Shown here in pieces: positions 26,338-34,829 of a DNA stretch of 64,000 nt. Positions within the stretch are counted from its first letter, which is position 1. Each line of letters begins with the position of its first letter. Both the position numbers and the translations under genes were made by a program. This stretch comes from Candidatus Levyibacteriota bacterium (GTDB lineage Bacteria > Patescibacteria > Microgenomatia > Levybacterales > UBA12049). Under the pieces are notes generated by a model. That model saw only the letters and a list, made by a program, of their open reading frames with translations, was not told the origin of the DNA and did not search any database. Location of the stretch: the NCBI GenBank assembly GCA_029260965.1, contig JAJDCG010000001.1, positions 248,001 through 312,000 on the forward strand, given 5' to 3'.

Positions 26338-28062
26338 ATGGAGAAAAATAATCAAAATAATCCTCAAAACCTCTCAAATCAAGATCAGGTAAAATTTGTA
26401 GCACTTGGTGGACTGGAAGATGTTACACGCAATTTATATCTTTATGAGTATAAAGATGAGATTTTAATCGTTGATTGTGGACTCGGATTTCCTGATGAGA
26501 CCATGCTTGGCGTGGATCTACTTCTCCCTGATATTACTTATTTGCTTGATGAAGTTCAGAAAAGGGGTAAAAGGATTGTCGGAATGTTTCTTACGCACGG
26601 GCATGAAGACCATATCGGAGGAACACCCTTTATACTTCCTCAGCTTATGGATGGCAAAAAGACTCTTCCGTTTAATGTTTACGCATCACCGCTCACTGCA
26701 GCACTTACTAACGAGAAGATGAAAGAGTTTAATCTTCCCATCCAGGTTCAGACAGTTGAGTTTTCTGATTCGGAGGTTAATGTCGGTTCCTTTAGTGTGA
26801 ACTTTATTCGCGTTACTCATTCAGTTCCAGATAGTGCTAATTTTTTTATCAAGACACCTGCAGGTAATTTTTTCCATGGAAGCGATTTCAAATTTGATCT
26901 AACACCACATGATGGCAAGAGAACAGAGTTTGAAAAAATTAATAAAGCAGCACAGGAGGGTGTGATCTGTCTTATGTCTGATTGTCTAGGATCTGATAGA
27001 TCAGGACATTCCCTGTCTGAAAAATCCCTCACGAAAAATTTTGAACGGGTTATGCTTGATACTGAGGGTAAATTCATTATCACAACTTATTCATCAAATA
27101 TTGCTAGGTTAAATCAGGTAATTGAGGCGTCTGAAAAATTGGGTAGAAAAGTTTGTTTTGTCGGCAGGTCTGTGCACAAAGTTAAAGAAGTAGGTATGAG
27201 ACTGGGTTATTTTAATATTAAACCAAATACTGAGATAGACGTTAAAGATGTCGGTAAGTATAAGTCAAATCAGTTAACGCTTGTGGTTGCTGGATCCCAG
27301 GGTCAGGAGAACTCGGCAATGACGAGGATTGCAAATGGCGAACACAGAGAGATCAGGCTTGATCCTCAAGATAGCGTGGTGTTTTCATCCGAGATAATAC
27401 CTGGCAATGAAATAGCTGTTAGTTCACTCGTTAATGCTATTGCTAAAAAGGGCGCAAAAGTAGTGACATCTGATCCACCAGGTTCGTATCATGTATCAGG
27501 TCATGGTTCAGAGGGTGATCATGAACTTTTGGCTGCGCTTTTGAAGCCTCGGTTCCTGCTGCCGATAAGTGGTACATACAAACATATGAATTTTTACCGT
27601 GAAATGGCGATAAAGATGGGCTATGCTCGAAAAGATGTTTTTTTGGTAGAAAATGGTCAGGAAATGATGTTTGAAAAAAATAGAATGCGTTTAGGAAAAA
27701 AAGCAGGGATTAAGAATGTCTTTGTAGATCAAGTGTCAGGAGAAGAAGTAGACAGTTTTGTTATTCGCGATCGCACACGTCTTGCAAAAGAGGGCATGGT
27801 GATAGTGATGGCAGAGGTGAGGGCCTCAGATGGGCAATTGGCTGAGAAACCGATTGTGGTTACTAGGGGTGCGACACTTGCTGATTCTAGAGATTTGAGT
27901 GATGCCCTTGGTAGGGAGATTGACAGAATACTTGCTGAGCACAAGGACAAGGTAAATAATTGGGTTCATGTCAGAAAGCTTGTGAATGAGACTGCGCAGA
28001 AATTTATCTTCAAAAAATATCGCTCACGCCCCCTCGTGATGCCCGTAGTAATAGAGGTCTAA
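26338..28062 (+). CDS. rnj: Ribonuclease J
   Basis: A 574-residue RNase J. The MBL core has FLTHGHEDHIGG (near residues 83-94) for zinc binding, the beta-CASP insertion follows, and the later HVSGHGSEGDHELL motif (near 385) completes the active site. It has the usual C-terminal dimerisation domain. It is an endo- and 5'-3' exoribonuclease central to mRNA turnover in bacteria lacking RNase E. TATACT at 26319-26324 suggests its own promoter with a leader of about 7 bases. Confidence 0.95.
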   Translation: MEKNNQNNPQNLSNQDQVKFVALGGLEDVTRNLYLYEYKDEILIVDCGLGFPDETMLGVDLLLPDITYLLDEVQKRGKRIVGMFLTHGHEDHIGGTPFILPQLMDGKKTLPFNVYASPLTAALTNEKMKEFNLPIQVQTVEFSDSEVNVGSFSVNFIRVTHSVPDSANFFIKTPAGNFFHGSDFKFDLTPHDGKRTEFEKINKAAQEGVICLMSDCLGSDRSGHSLSEKSLTKNFERVMLDTEGKFIITTYSSNIARLNQVIEASEKLGRKVCFVGRSVHKVKEVGMRLGYFNIKPNTEIDVKDVGKYKSNQLTLVVAGSQGQENSAMTRIANGEHREIRLDPQDSVVFSSEIIPGNEIAVSSLVNAIAKKGAKVVTSDPPGSYHVSGHGSEGDHELLAALLKPRFLLPISGTYKHMNFYREMAIKMGYARKDVFLVENGQEMMFEKNRMRLGKKAGIKNVFVDQVSGEEVDSFVIRDRTRLAKEGMVIVMAEVRASDGQLAEKPIVVTRGATLADSRDLSDALGREIDRILAEHKDKVNNWVHVRKLVNETAQKFIFKKYRSRPLVMPVVIEV

Positions 28063-28110
28063 CTTGACAACTATAGGCTTTTATGTTAAAGTATTATAAA
28101 TGTGGTCTTC

Positions 28111-28179
28111 ATGTCAGTTTTTACACTTGAATTATTTGCCTACTCAAACTTAAAGTTCTATAATAATCTGTATGCCTAG
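28111..28179 (+). CDS. Possible 22-residue leader peptide in front of ftsK
   Basis: ATG at 28111 opens a short frame (begins MSVFTLELFAYSN, ends NNLYA) whose TAG overlaps the first 8 bases of ftsK. A TTGACA-N17-TAAAGT promoter (28064-28092) lies just upstream, giving a leader of about 12 bases. There is no Shine-Dalgarno site. The overlap could couple translation to ftsK. It may equally be a chance frame, since the ftsK -10 box also falls inside it. Confidence 0.25.
   Translation: MSVFTLELFAYSNLKFYNNLYA
28136..28164 (+). promoter_or_regulatory. ftsK promoter (leaderless arrangement)
   Basis: TTGCCT at 28136-28141, 17-base spacer, TATAAT at 28159-28164. Seven bases separate the -10 box from the ftsK ATG at 28172, so the mRNA should start at or next to the A of ATG. 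A second promoter-like pair, TTGACA (28064-28069) and TAAAGT (28087-28092), lies upstream. Confidence 0.7.
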
Positions 28180-30295
28180 GAAAAGACGCAAAGGTCGAAG
28201 AAAGCCTTTTAAACTGAAGCTAAAGAAAAAAACTATTTATACGATCTTTGGATTGGGATTTCTTCTAGTTGGAATTTTTATGCTCTTGGGCATGTTGGGT
28301 TCTTCTTCCTCAGATTCAGCTATTGGCGCTAGGCTTGATGCTGCTTTTGGGGGACTATTATTTTTGGTGCCATTTGCTTTTATCTTTGTAGGATTTTTGT
28401 TTCTGCATTTGAAATTTTACCTTTCACGACTCAACGTAACGATAGGCTATATCTTGCTCCTTTTTTCACTGATGGGACTAGTGCGAGCGGGAAGCATAGG
28501 AAGGGCAAGCTATGTGGTTCTTGAAGAGATTCTCTCAGGACCAGGAGCAAGTCTTGTTTTCTTGACCGGAATATTGGTTGGGACGATTGTGTTTTTTGAT
28601 ACTTCAATAGATGAGATGATTCAGGCAATAGGTGCTATGTTGAGCACTTTTAATAAGTTGATTCCAAGAAAACTTTTTGCATCTTTCAAGAAAGATAAGA
28701 AGGAACCCGTTATCAACAAGGGCAAGCAAATGATGATAAAAGGAGGCGAGGACAAGGATAATAGACTTATGGATAAGCAGCCAATGGTTAACAAGAAGGA
28801 TTTAGAAGTGTTGCCTGATACGCTCGTTAGTAACATGATTGGTAAAAACGCATCTGGCGTTTGGGAGTACCCTCCGTTATCGCTATTATCAGAAGAGTCA
28901 GGACAAAAAGCAGAGCGAGGTGACATAAAATTGATAGCATCCATTATTGAAGACACCCTAGCCAGTTTTCGTATTCAGGCAAGGGTTGCAGAGGTAAATC
29001 TCGGCCCAGCTGTTACTCAATATGCATTGGAGCTGTCGCTAGGAACCAGAATTTCTAAGATTACATCACTTGCAAACAATCTTGCTCTTGCGACAGAGGC
29101 GCCAACAGGTCAAATTAGGATAGAGGCACCAATACCTGGGAGAAATTTAATCGGTATTGAAATACCCAATAAATCGCTTGAGGTTGTGACTCTGAGACAA
29201 ATGCTTGCCTCCTCTGTGATGCAAAAAGCAAAATCCAAATTGACAGTATCAATGGGGCTTGATGTGTCCGGCAACCCAATTGCAGTTGATTTGGCTAAGA
29301 TGCCACACGTTTTGGTGGCGGGGACGACTGGCTCAGGAAAATCAGTTTTGATAAATGCATTTATTTCTTCGCTTCTTTTCAGAGCATCACCTCAGGAAGT
29401 TAGACTTATCTTGATTGATCCTAAAAGAGTTGAGTTCACGGGTTACAATGGCATACCACACCTTTTGACACCAGTAATCGTGGAGCAGGACAAGATTCTT
29501 TCATCATTAAAATGGGCTATGGCAGAGATGGATAAGAGATATAAGACTTTTGCAGAAAGTGGTGTTCGTAATATTGATGCGTATAATGAGCTTTCTGGTT
29601 TCCAGGCACTTCCTTATATAGTGATATTTATAGATGAGCTTGCAGATCTGATGATGTTTGCACCAGTTGAGGTTGAGGATGCAATAGCGAGGCTAGCGCA
29701 AATGGCTCGTGCAACAGGCATTCATCTGGTTATTGCTACTCAGCGTCCGTCTGTAAATGTCATCACTGGTCTTATCAAGGCCAATATTCCATGTAGAATT
29801 GCATTTAACGTTTCATCTATGATTGATTCACGTGTTATCTTGGATTCTTCTGGTGCCGAGAAGTTGCTTGGTCGTGGAGATATGCTGTATGTACCTCCTG
29901 ATCAGGCAAGGCCAACACGTATTCAGGGTGCGTACATCGAGAAAGAGGTCAAAAAATTAGTGGAATTTCTCAAGTCCAAGAATTATCCGGTTGAATATAC
30001 TGAGGAGGTTGTCTCACAGCAGCTACCTATAAAAGGTGTGGGGGCACAGGGAAGCGCAGGTGGAGGAAAGAGCGATGGAGAGTTGGAGGAGGCTATACGA
30101 GTAGTCTGTCAGTTTAATACTGCATCAGCATCATTTCTCCAGCGCAAGATGTCCATCGGATATGCGAAAGCTGCAAGAATTCTTGATCAGCTAGAAGAGA
30201 TGGGAATAGTAGGTCCTGCAGAGGGGTCAAAGCCTCGTGACGTGCTGGTCCGTAACGCCGAGGAGTACTTCGCAGGTCAACAGGGGGATTCGTAA
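28172..30295 (+). CDS. ftsK: DNA translocase FtsK
   Basis: A 707-residue FtsK/SpoIIIE protein. A Lys/Arg-rich start is followed by four membrane helices (about 22-45, 52-75, 85-105, 125-148), a short linker, the alpha/beta motor with Walker A GTTGSGKS (near 388-395) and Walker B IVIFIDELAD (near 485), and a C-terminal winged-helix gamma domain (about 635-705, LQRKMSIGYAKAARILDQLEE). It pumps DNA during chromosome segregation at division. The linker is much shorter than in E. coli. Confidence 0.95.
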   Translation: MPRKRRKGRRKPFKLKLKKKTIYTIFGLGFLLVGIFMLLGMLGSSSSDSAIGARLDAAFGGLLFLVPFAFIFVGFLFLHLKFYLSRLNVTIGYILLLFSLMGLVRAGSIGRASYVVLEEILSGPGASLVFLTGILVGTIVFFDTSIDEMIQAIGAMLSTFNKLIPRKLFASFKKDKKEPVINKGKQMMIKGGEDKDNRLMDKQPMVNKKDLEVLPDTLVSNMIGKNASGVWEYPPLSLLSEESGQKAERGDIKLIASIIEDTLASFRIQARVAEVNLGPAVTQYALELSLGTRISKITSLANNLALATEAPTGQIRIEAPIPGRNLIGIEIPNKSLEVVTLRQMLASSVMQKAKSKLTVSMGLDVSGNPIAVDLAKMPHVLVAGTTGSGKSVLINAFISSLLFRASPQEVRLILIDPKRVEFTGYNGIPHLLTPVIVEQDKILSSLKWAMAEMDKRYKTFAESGVRNIDAYNELSGFQALPYIVIFIDELADLMMFAPVEVEDAIARLAQMARATGIHLVIATQRPSVNVITGLIKANIPCRIAFNVSSMIDSRVILDSSGAEKLLGRGDMLYVPPDQARPTRIQGAYIEKEVKKLVEFLKSKNYPVEYTEEVVSQQLPIKGVGAQGSAGGGKSDGELEEAIRVVCQFNTASASFLQRKMSIGYAKAARILDQLEEMGIVGPAEGSKPRDVLVRNAEEYFAGQQGDS

Positions 30296-30347
30296 TTAAA
30301 TTGAAAGTTTAAGTCCATAATTATTTTGAATTTTAGATTTTCTACCT

Positions 30348-30974
30348 ATGATAAGAATTGGTCAAAGACTTCAGAAGGAAAGAGCAAGAATGGGATTGAG
30401 CCTGGAGGAGATTTCTGAGAAGATTAAGATAAAGTCTCAGTTCCTGTCTGCAATTGAAAAAGGGGAGTATGACAAACTTCCGTCTCCTGCTTATGCAAAA
30501 GGATTTGTACGGAATTATGCAGCATTTTTAGGTCTTCCGGAAGCAGAAACTGTTGCTTTTTTTAAGCGTGATTTTGATGAAAAAAAAGCGCTAAAAGTTC
30601 TTCCAGATGGAGTAGCCAGAAAGCAAAGTTTTTCTCTAAAAAGAATGAAGATAAGGCAGTTCATGCTGGCAGGATTTGTAATATTGGGTTTTTTGATATT
30701 CATCATTTTTCAGTTTCGTGCTGCTTTTATTCCACCTCAGCTCGATGTCACCTCACCGGTCAATGGAGATGTGGTAGAGAGCGAATTTGTAGTCAGAGGA
30801 GTTACTGATGAAAAAGCTACAGTTTTTGTAAATGATGAACCTGTGGCTGTAGGTGTTGGGGGGAATTTTAGTAAGGTGATAAATCTTTTTCCAGGTGAGA
30901 TAACGCTGACGATAAAAGCTACAAACAGAATGGGGCGTGAGGCTGTAGTGGAAAAGCAGATTACGGTTCGTTAG
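30348..30974 (+). CDS. RodZ-like membrane-anchored HTH protein
   Basis: A 208-residue protein: N-terminal HTH domain of the RodZ type (residues 3-75, GQRLQKERARMGLSLEEISE), a basic linker, one membrane helix (about 102-123) and an extracytoplasmic Ig/glucodextranase-like beta domain (about 130-208, ending in the TNRMG turn common to these domains). RodZ links MreB to the envelope in rods; without a visible mreB here that role is inferred. It follows ftsK by 52 bases. Confidence 0.78.
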   Translation: MIRIGQRLQKERARMGLSLEEISEKIKIKSQFLSAIEKGEYDKLPSPAYAKGFVRNYAAFLGLPEAETVAFFKRDFDEKKALKVLPDGVARKQSFSLKRMKIRQFMLAGFVILGFLIFIIFQFRAAFIPPQLDVTSPVNGDVVESEFVVRGVTDEKATVFVNDEPVAVGVGGNFSKVINLFPGEITLTIKATNRMGREAVVEKQITVR

Positions 30975-31074
30975 TAAATTTATCTTTTCACGATTTTTGT
31001 TCCAGATTGCATGGGTTTTGTATCACATTGTTTACGTTGACACTCCAGTTTTCATGGGTTAGTGTATATGAACT

Positions 31075-31365
31075 ATGGTAGATCCTGTCCAAATGATTCT
31101 TCTGATTGTTATAGTAGTTCTTGCCGTACTTTTGGTAGTTCTTGGCATTCAAGTTTTTTTTATTCTTCGCGAGCTCAGAGTCACACTCAAAAAAGCCAAC
31201 AAGGTTCTTGACAGTGCCAGTGCTATAACACAGGACATAGAAGAGCCACTTTCTGCAATCTCGTCTCTTGTTTTGGGTGTCAAAGCGACATCTGTATTGA
31301 AGGTGTTGGGTGTAGTCAAAGGATTTTTAGGCAGAGAAAAGGAGGATAGACACAATGGTAGATAG
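31075..31365 (+). CDS. Small membrane-anchored helical protein (DUF948-like)
   Basis: A 96-residue protein with one N-terminal membrane helix (about 6-30) and a long amphipathic helix (about 33-65), ending in a short basic tail. This is the layout of DUF948-type general stress or envelope proteins. It overlaps the next gene by 11 bases, which encodes a YtxH-like protein; the pair is typical of envelope-associated small proteins. No enzymatic motif. Confidence 0.68.
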   Translation: MVDPVQMILLIVIVVLAVLLVVLGIQVFFILRELRVTLKKANKVLDSASAITQDIEEPLSAISSLVLGVKATSVLKVLGVVKGFLGREKEDRHNGR

Positions 31366-31717
31366 TAGCAATGGTCACAAGGGTGGTAATGGTTTTTTGC
31401 TCGGGGTTGTGCTGGGTAGTGTTGCCACGCTTCTTCTGACTACTAAAAAAGGTAGAGAAATTCTGAGGGAGGTTGCAGACAAGGGTATGGAGCGCTTTTC
31501 AGATCTTGAGGAATCTCTTGAGCGTGAGGGAGAAGAATATGTTGATCTTGAATCAGCAGACGACTACGTAGAGACTGTGCCTACTGAGAAAAAAACAGAG
31601 AATGAAGAAGGAAAACATGTGTCAGAAGAAAAAAGTGAAATGAAAGCATCCTCAAGCGGGAATATTGAAAAACCCAAAAAATCTCCCCGCCGCTTTTTCA
31701 GAGGAAAAAAGAGTTAG
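31355..31717 (+). CDS. YtxH-like small membrane protein
   Basis: A 120-residue protein with a Gly-rich membrane segment near the start (GFLLGVVLGSVATLLLT, residues 12-28) followed by TKKGREILREV, the typical YtxH/gas-vesicle-like opening. The C-terminal two-thirds is acidic and then basic and probably disordered. Its start lies inside the preceding gene, and its stop overlaps the convergent mltG stop by 4 bases. Confidence 0.72.
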   Translation: MVDSSNGHKGGNGFLLGVVLGSVATLLLTTKKGREILREVADKGMERFSDLEESLEREGEEYVDLESADDYVETVPTEKKTENEEGKHVSEEKSEMKASSSGNIEKPKKSPRRFFRGKKS

Positions 31718-32670
31718 AGACCGTATTTTTGAATATTGGCGTTGTGCTGGTCAAATGTCTCGGCATAGCGGTTTATCCCATTTTGATCTGAGATGTAGTA
31801 TAGATAGTCTGTCTCAGCTGGGTTAAGTGCTGCATTTAGTGCCTCAGCTCCAGGATTGGCGATTGGTCCAGGTGGAAGGCCTGGGTTCTCATATGTGTTG
31901 TAGGGAGACGACATGCTGAGGTCATTGCGAGTTAGATGTCTTTTCCACCATCTTTTTTCTTCTTCTTGGTATCCCAGCACATATTGAACGGTAGCGTCTA
32001 TTTGAAGAGCCATTCCTATATCAAGCCTGTTGTGTATGACAGATGCCACAAGCGGTCTGTCTTCTGAGTGTCGTGCTTCACGTTCTATTAATGATGCGAG
32101 TGTAACTATTTCTTCTTGGGAGTAGGAGGTATTTGATGTATTCAGACTTTGGTATTTGCTGTCGAAATTATCACGCATTGTTTCTATGATTAGTTCAATT
32201 CCCGCATCTTTTGGAAAAAAATACGTATCGGGAAATAGATATCCTTCATAAAGTCTCATTTCGCGTCGCCACGACTCGTCATAATTTACTGATTTTTTTT
32301 CCAAAACGTCAGCTATTTCATCTGCCCGAAATCCTTCAGGTATCACAATTTGCATGTCAGACGTGCCTGTTTGAAGCGAACGTGCTATCTCTGTGGCGTT
32401 CATCGATGGTGATAAAAAAAACTCACCTGCTTGAATTTTTGATTCAAGTCCCAGTCTTTTTACGACCAGAAAAAAGATAACTTCATCACGTATAAGACCC
32501 TGTTTTTTTAAATCTTTTGCAACGTTTCTGACCCCTTCACCTTGGAGAATTGTAAAGTTTTTTATTGTTTTATTTCCCGGATCTGCTGGTCTGTTGCCGT
32601 TGAACCACCAAGCAAAAAAACCGCCTGAAAAAAGAATTAGAAGTACAATTAGAAATGAAAATTTTTTCAT
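31714..32670 (-). CDS. mltG: Endolytic murein transglycosylase MltG (YceG)
   Basis: A 318-residue protein with an N-terminal membrane anchor (about 5-24), a LysM-like domain (about 40-105) and the YceG catalytic domain containing LASLIEREA with the catalytic Glu (near residue 193) and VIHNRLDIGM. It cuts nascent glycan strands outside the cytoplasmic membrane and sets strand length. It is of normal length, which implies a peptidoglycan wall. It lies 6 bases downstream of the phosphorylase gene on the same strand. Confidence 0.93.
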   Translation of the reverse strand: MKKFSFLIVLLILFSGGFFAWWFNGNRPADPGNKTIKNFTILQGEGVRNVAKDLKKQGLIRDEVIFFLVVKRLGLESKIQAGEFFLSPSMNATEIARSLQTGTSDMQIVIPEGFRADEIADVLEKKSVNYDESWRREMRLYEGYLFPDTYFFPKDAGIELIIETMRDNFDSKYQSLNTSNTSYSQEEIVTLASLIEREARHSEDRPLVASVIHNRLDIGMALQIDATVQYVLGYQEEEKRWWKRHLTRNDLSMSSPYNTYENPGLPPGPIANPGAEALNAALNPAETDYLYYISDQNGINRYAETFDQHNANIQKYGL

Positions 32671-32676
32671 AAGTTT

Positions 32677-34026
32677 TTAAAATTCAATAATAGGAAAATT
32701 ATCCATAGAGTCTTTTGCCTCTTTTAGTTTGTATTCGCTCTCGCTATAGAGAGTATAGACTGTGTCACCGATTATACACTGATCACCCACTTTTTTGTCA
32801 AGGAAGATGCCACTTTTTTTTTCATGAGGCGCTCCAAGTATTTTTGCAATTAGAGTCGCGTTCTTGCTATTTATATTTTTTATTGTTCCTTTCTTTTTTG
32901 TTTTCACTTGATAGGAAAATTTGCCAGGGAGGAGGTCCACGCTTTTTATTTCTGGATCACCGTTCTGAGCTTGGATTATCTCCTTCATTTTTAAAAGTGC
33001 CTGTCCGCTTTTGAGTATATCTTCTGCCCATTTATTCCCGTTTCCAAATTTTTCTTTGACTTCTTTATTTAGGCTTTTGCCTGCGCTGGTAAGGCAGAGA
33101 TCGAGTAGGTTGCCTGCAAGTTTTAGTGCTCTTTTTTCCAAATCAAGAGGTCTCTCTTCATCTTGTTCTAAGACTAACAGTGCATCTTTGGTTTCCAGTG
33201 TTGGTCCGATTCCTCGTCCAACAGGTTCTTCCACCTTGTGTTCAATTACTTCAATTTTGACAGAAAATTTTCGTGCTAGAAATTCAAACTTTTCTTTGAT
33301 TATTTTTGCATCATGTATATTTTTTACTTTTACATGTGGTCCGTAGGGAAGGTCAATTACTATATGGTTTGATCCGAAAGCTACCTTTTTAGCCATTATT
33401 GAGACAAGTATCTTATCAAACCCTTCATGCATGAGCGGTTTTTCAACTCTTATCAGTTCGTCATCGGCGGGTGCTATATCAACTCCTCCACCCCAGACAA
33501 TGCAGCCATTTGTTTTTTTAACTATTCTATAAATTTCTTCTTTGTTAAATGTGACATTTGCTAAAGTCTCCATATCATCTGCTGTTCCACCTGGAGTAGT
33601 GATGGCTCGCGATGAGCTCTTGGGGATAAGAAAACCTGCTGATGCGACAATAGGCACTACAATTAGCGTAGTGCGCGTTCCCGGAACCCCACCTATTGAG
33701 TGTTTGTCAGCAACGATTCCTTTGAATTCAAGCGTGTCACCTGTTTCAATCATTGCTTTGGTGAGGAAGTAGAGTTCTTCATCAGAAAAGCTGTGGGCAT
33801 AACCTGAGGCAGCGAAATAAGCTGTGAGTACATCGCCTAGTCTGCCATTAGCTATCTCATCCATGATAGCGTAGATTTCAGGATATGTCAGTTCTTTACC
33901 AGCAAGTTTTCTTTGGATGTCTTCGCGAATTTCAGGGTTAATCATGGGTTTTTGATCATTTGTATAGCGTCTTTGAAGAAATTTTTTATCAGATTCAAGA
34001 TAAAGTAAAAAGCTGTATTGATCCAT
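32677..34026 (-). CDS. AMP phosphorylase / thymidine phosphorylase family protein
   Basis: A 449-residue pyrimidine-nucleoside-phosphorylase-fold enzyme. The phosphate loop reads DKHSIGGVPGTRTT; the IGGVPG version is typical of archaeal-type AMP phosphorylase (KHSTGGVGD in bacterial thymidine phosphorylase). Other marks are SSRAITTPGGTADDME and WGGGVDIAPAD. AMP phosphorylase splits AMP to adenine and ribose-1,5-bisphosphate, feeding the type III RuBisCO salvage route known in some CPR; no RuBisCO or isomerase gene lies in this window. The archaeal enzymes have about 85 more N-terminal residues, missing here. An internal ATG (33945, MINPEIRED) is a plausible alternative start. Confidence 0.85.
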   Translation of the reverse strand: MDQYSFLLYLESDKKFLQRRYTNDQKPMINPEIREDIQRKLAGKELTYPEIYAIMDEIANGRLGDVLTAYFAASGYAHSFSDEELYFLTKAMIETGDTLEFKGIVADKHSIGGVPGTRTTLIVVPIVASAGFLIPKSSSRAITTPGGTADDMETLANVTFNKEEIYRIVKKTNGCIVWGGGVDIAPADDELIRVEKPLMHEGFDKILVSIMAKKVAFGSNHIVIDLPYGPHVKVKNIHDAKIIKEKFEFLARKFSVKIEVIEHKVEEPVGRGIGPTLETKDALLVLEQDEERPLDLEKRALKLAGNLLDLCLTSAGKSLNKEVKEKFGNGNKWAEDILKSGQALLKMKEIIQAQNGDPEIKSVDLLPGKFSYQVKTKKKGTIKNINSKNATLIAKILGAPHEKKSGIFLDKKVGDQCIIGDTVYTLYSESEYKLKEAKDSMDNFPIIEF

Positions 34027-34097
34027 CTATAGATGTATGGCCAAATTCTTTTCATGAAAATTATAAATTGTGATTGCTGCATGTTTTGCCACATATT

Positions 34098-34826
34098 TTA
34101 TTGATCCAGTCTTGCTTTTATGATAAGTCTTTTCCAGATGGTGCCGGGGGGTGTACAGGTGATGATCGTGATATAGGAGTTGTCAAAATTTTGTGTGAAA
34201 TATGATGTATCTTCAGCATCAATTACAGATATGTCAATTATTGAATAGTTATATTTAGTATTATTAACTGTTGCGATGATTTTATCTTTTATCTTAACTT
34301 CATGGATTTTTGCAAAAATAGTCCGATAATTTTCTGGATCATAGAGCTGGGGTAGGGTTGAATGTCCGAAGATTGCTGCAGTTCCCTTATTACCTGGCAC
34401 AGCAGTACCAGGAAAGTGAACCAGGTTTTCGTCAACACGAGTGTTGGTTGTTGACACCACAGCATTGTTGATGTTTATTTTGGGAATAGAGATTGTATAA
34501 GACGAGATTTTGTCGTTAAATGTTTCAGTGCTTGTTTGTTCTTGTGCATTTGCGCTTGGTAGCCAGTTGCTGGATTTGCCACTGAGGGAATCTGCAGTAG
34601 ACTGTATGATCCCTGATAAGTAGTTTTCTGAAATTACTGTATTTTGAGGTATAGGTGATGCATAGTTGTTGTTGGCAAAGACACGCTTGGTATAAAGCTC
34701 CCAGGAGATAATAGGAAAAAAGATATAAAGACCGAATAGAAAGGCAAGTGCTGAAATTATCAGTCCAGTGAGGCGGATTTTTTTTCTGTTTTTTACTTTG
34801 TCTTTTTTGGTGTAAACTTGTCCCAT
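34098..34826 (-). CDS. Sortase
   Basis: A 242-residue sortase: basic N-terminus, one membrane helix (about 19-42), a variable linker, then the eight-stranded catalytic domain. His155 lies in FGHSTLPQLY, Cys224 in ITCTPPGT and an Arg in WKRLIIKARL (233 or 239), completing the triad. Sortases join surface proteins or pilins covalently to the wall or each other. It lies 3 bases downstream of the large surface-type protein gene, but no LPxTG signal is obvious there, so its substrates are probably elsewhere. Confidence 0.88.
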   Translation of the reverse strand: MGQVYTKKDKVKNRKKIRLTGLIISALAFLFGLYIFFPIISWELYTKRVFANNNYASPIPQNTVISENYLSGIIQSTADSLSGKSSNWLPSANAQEQTSTETFNDKISSYTISIPKININNAVVSTTNTRVDENLVHFPGTAVPGNKGTAAIFGHSTLPQLYDPENYRTIFAKIHEVKIKDKIIATVNNTKYNYSIIDISVIDAEDTSYFTQNFDNSYITIITCTPPGTIWKRLIIKARLDQ

Positions 34827-34829
34827 AGA

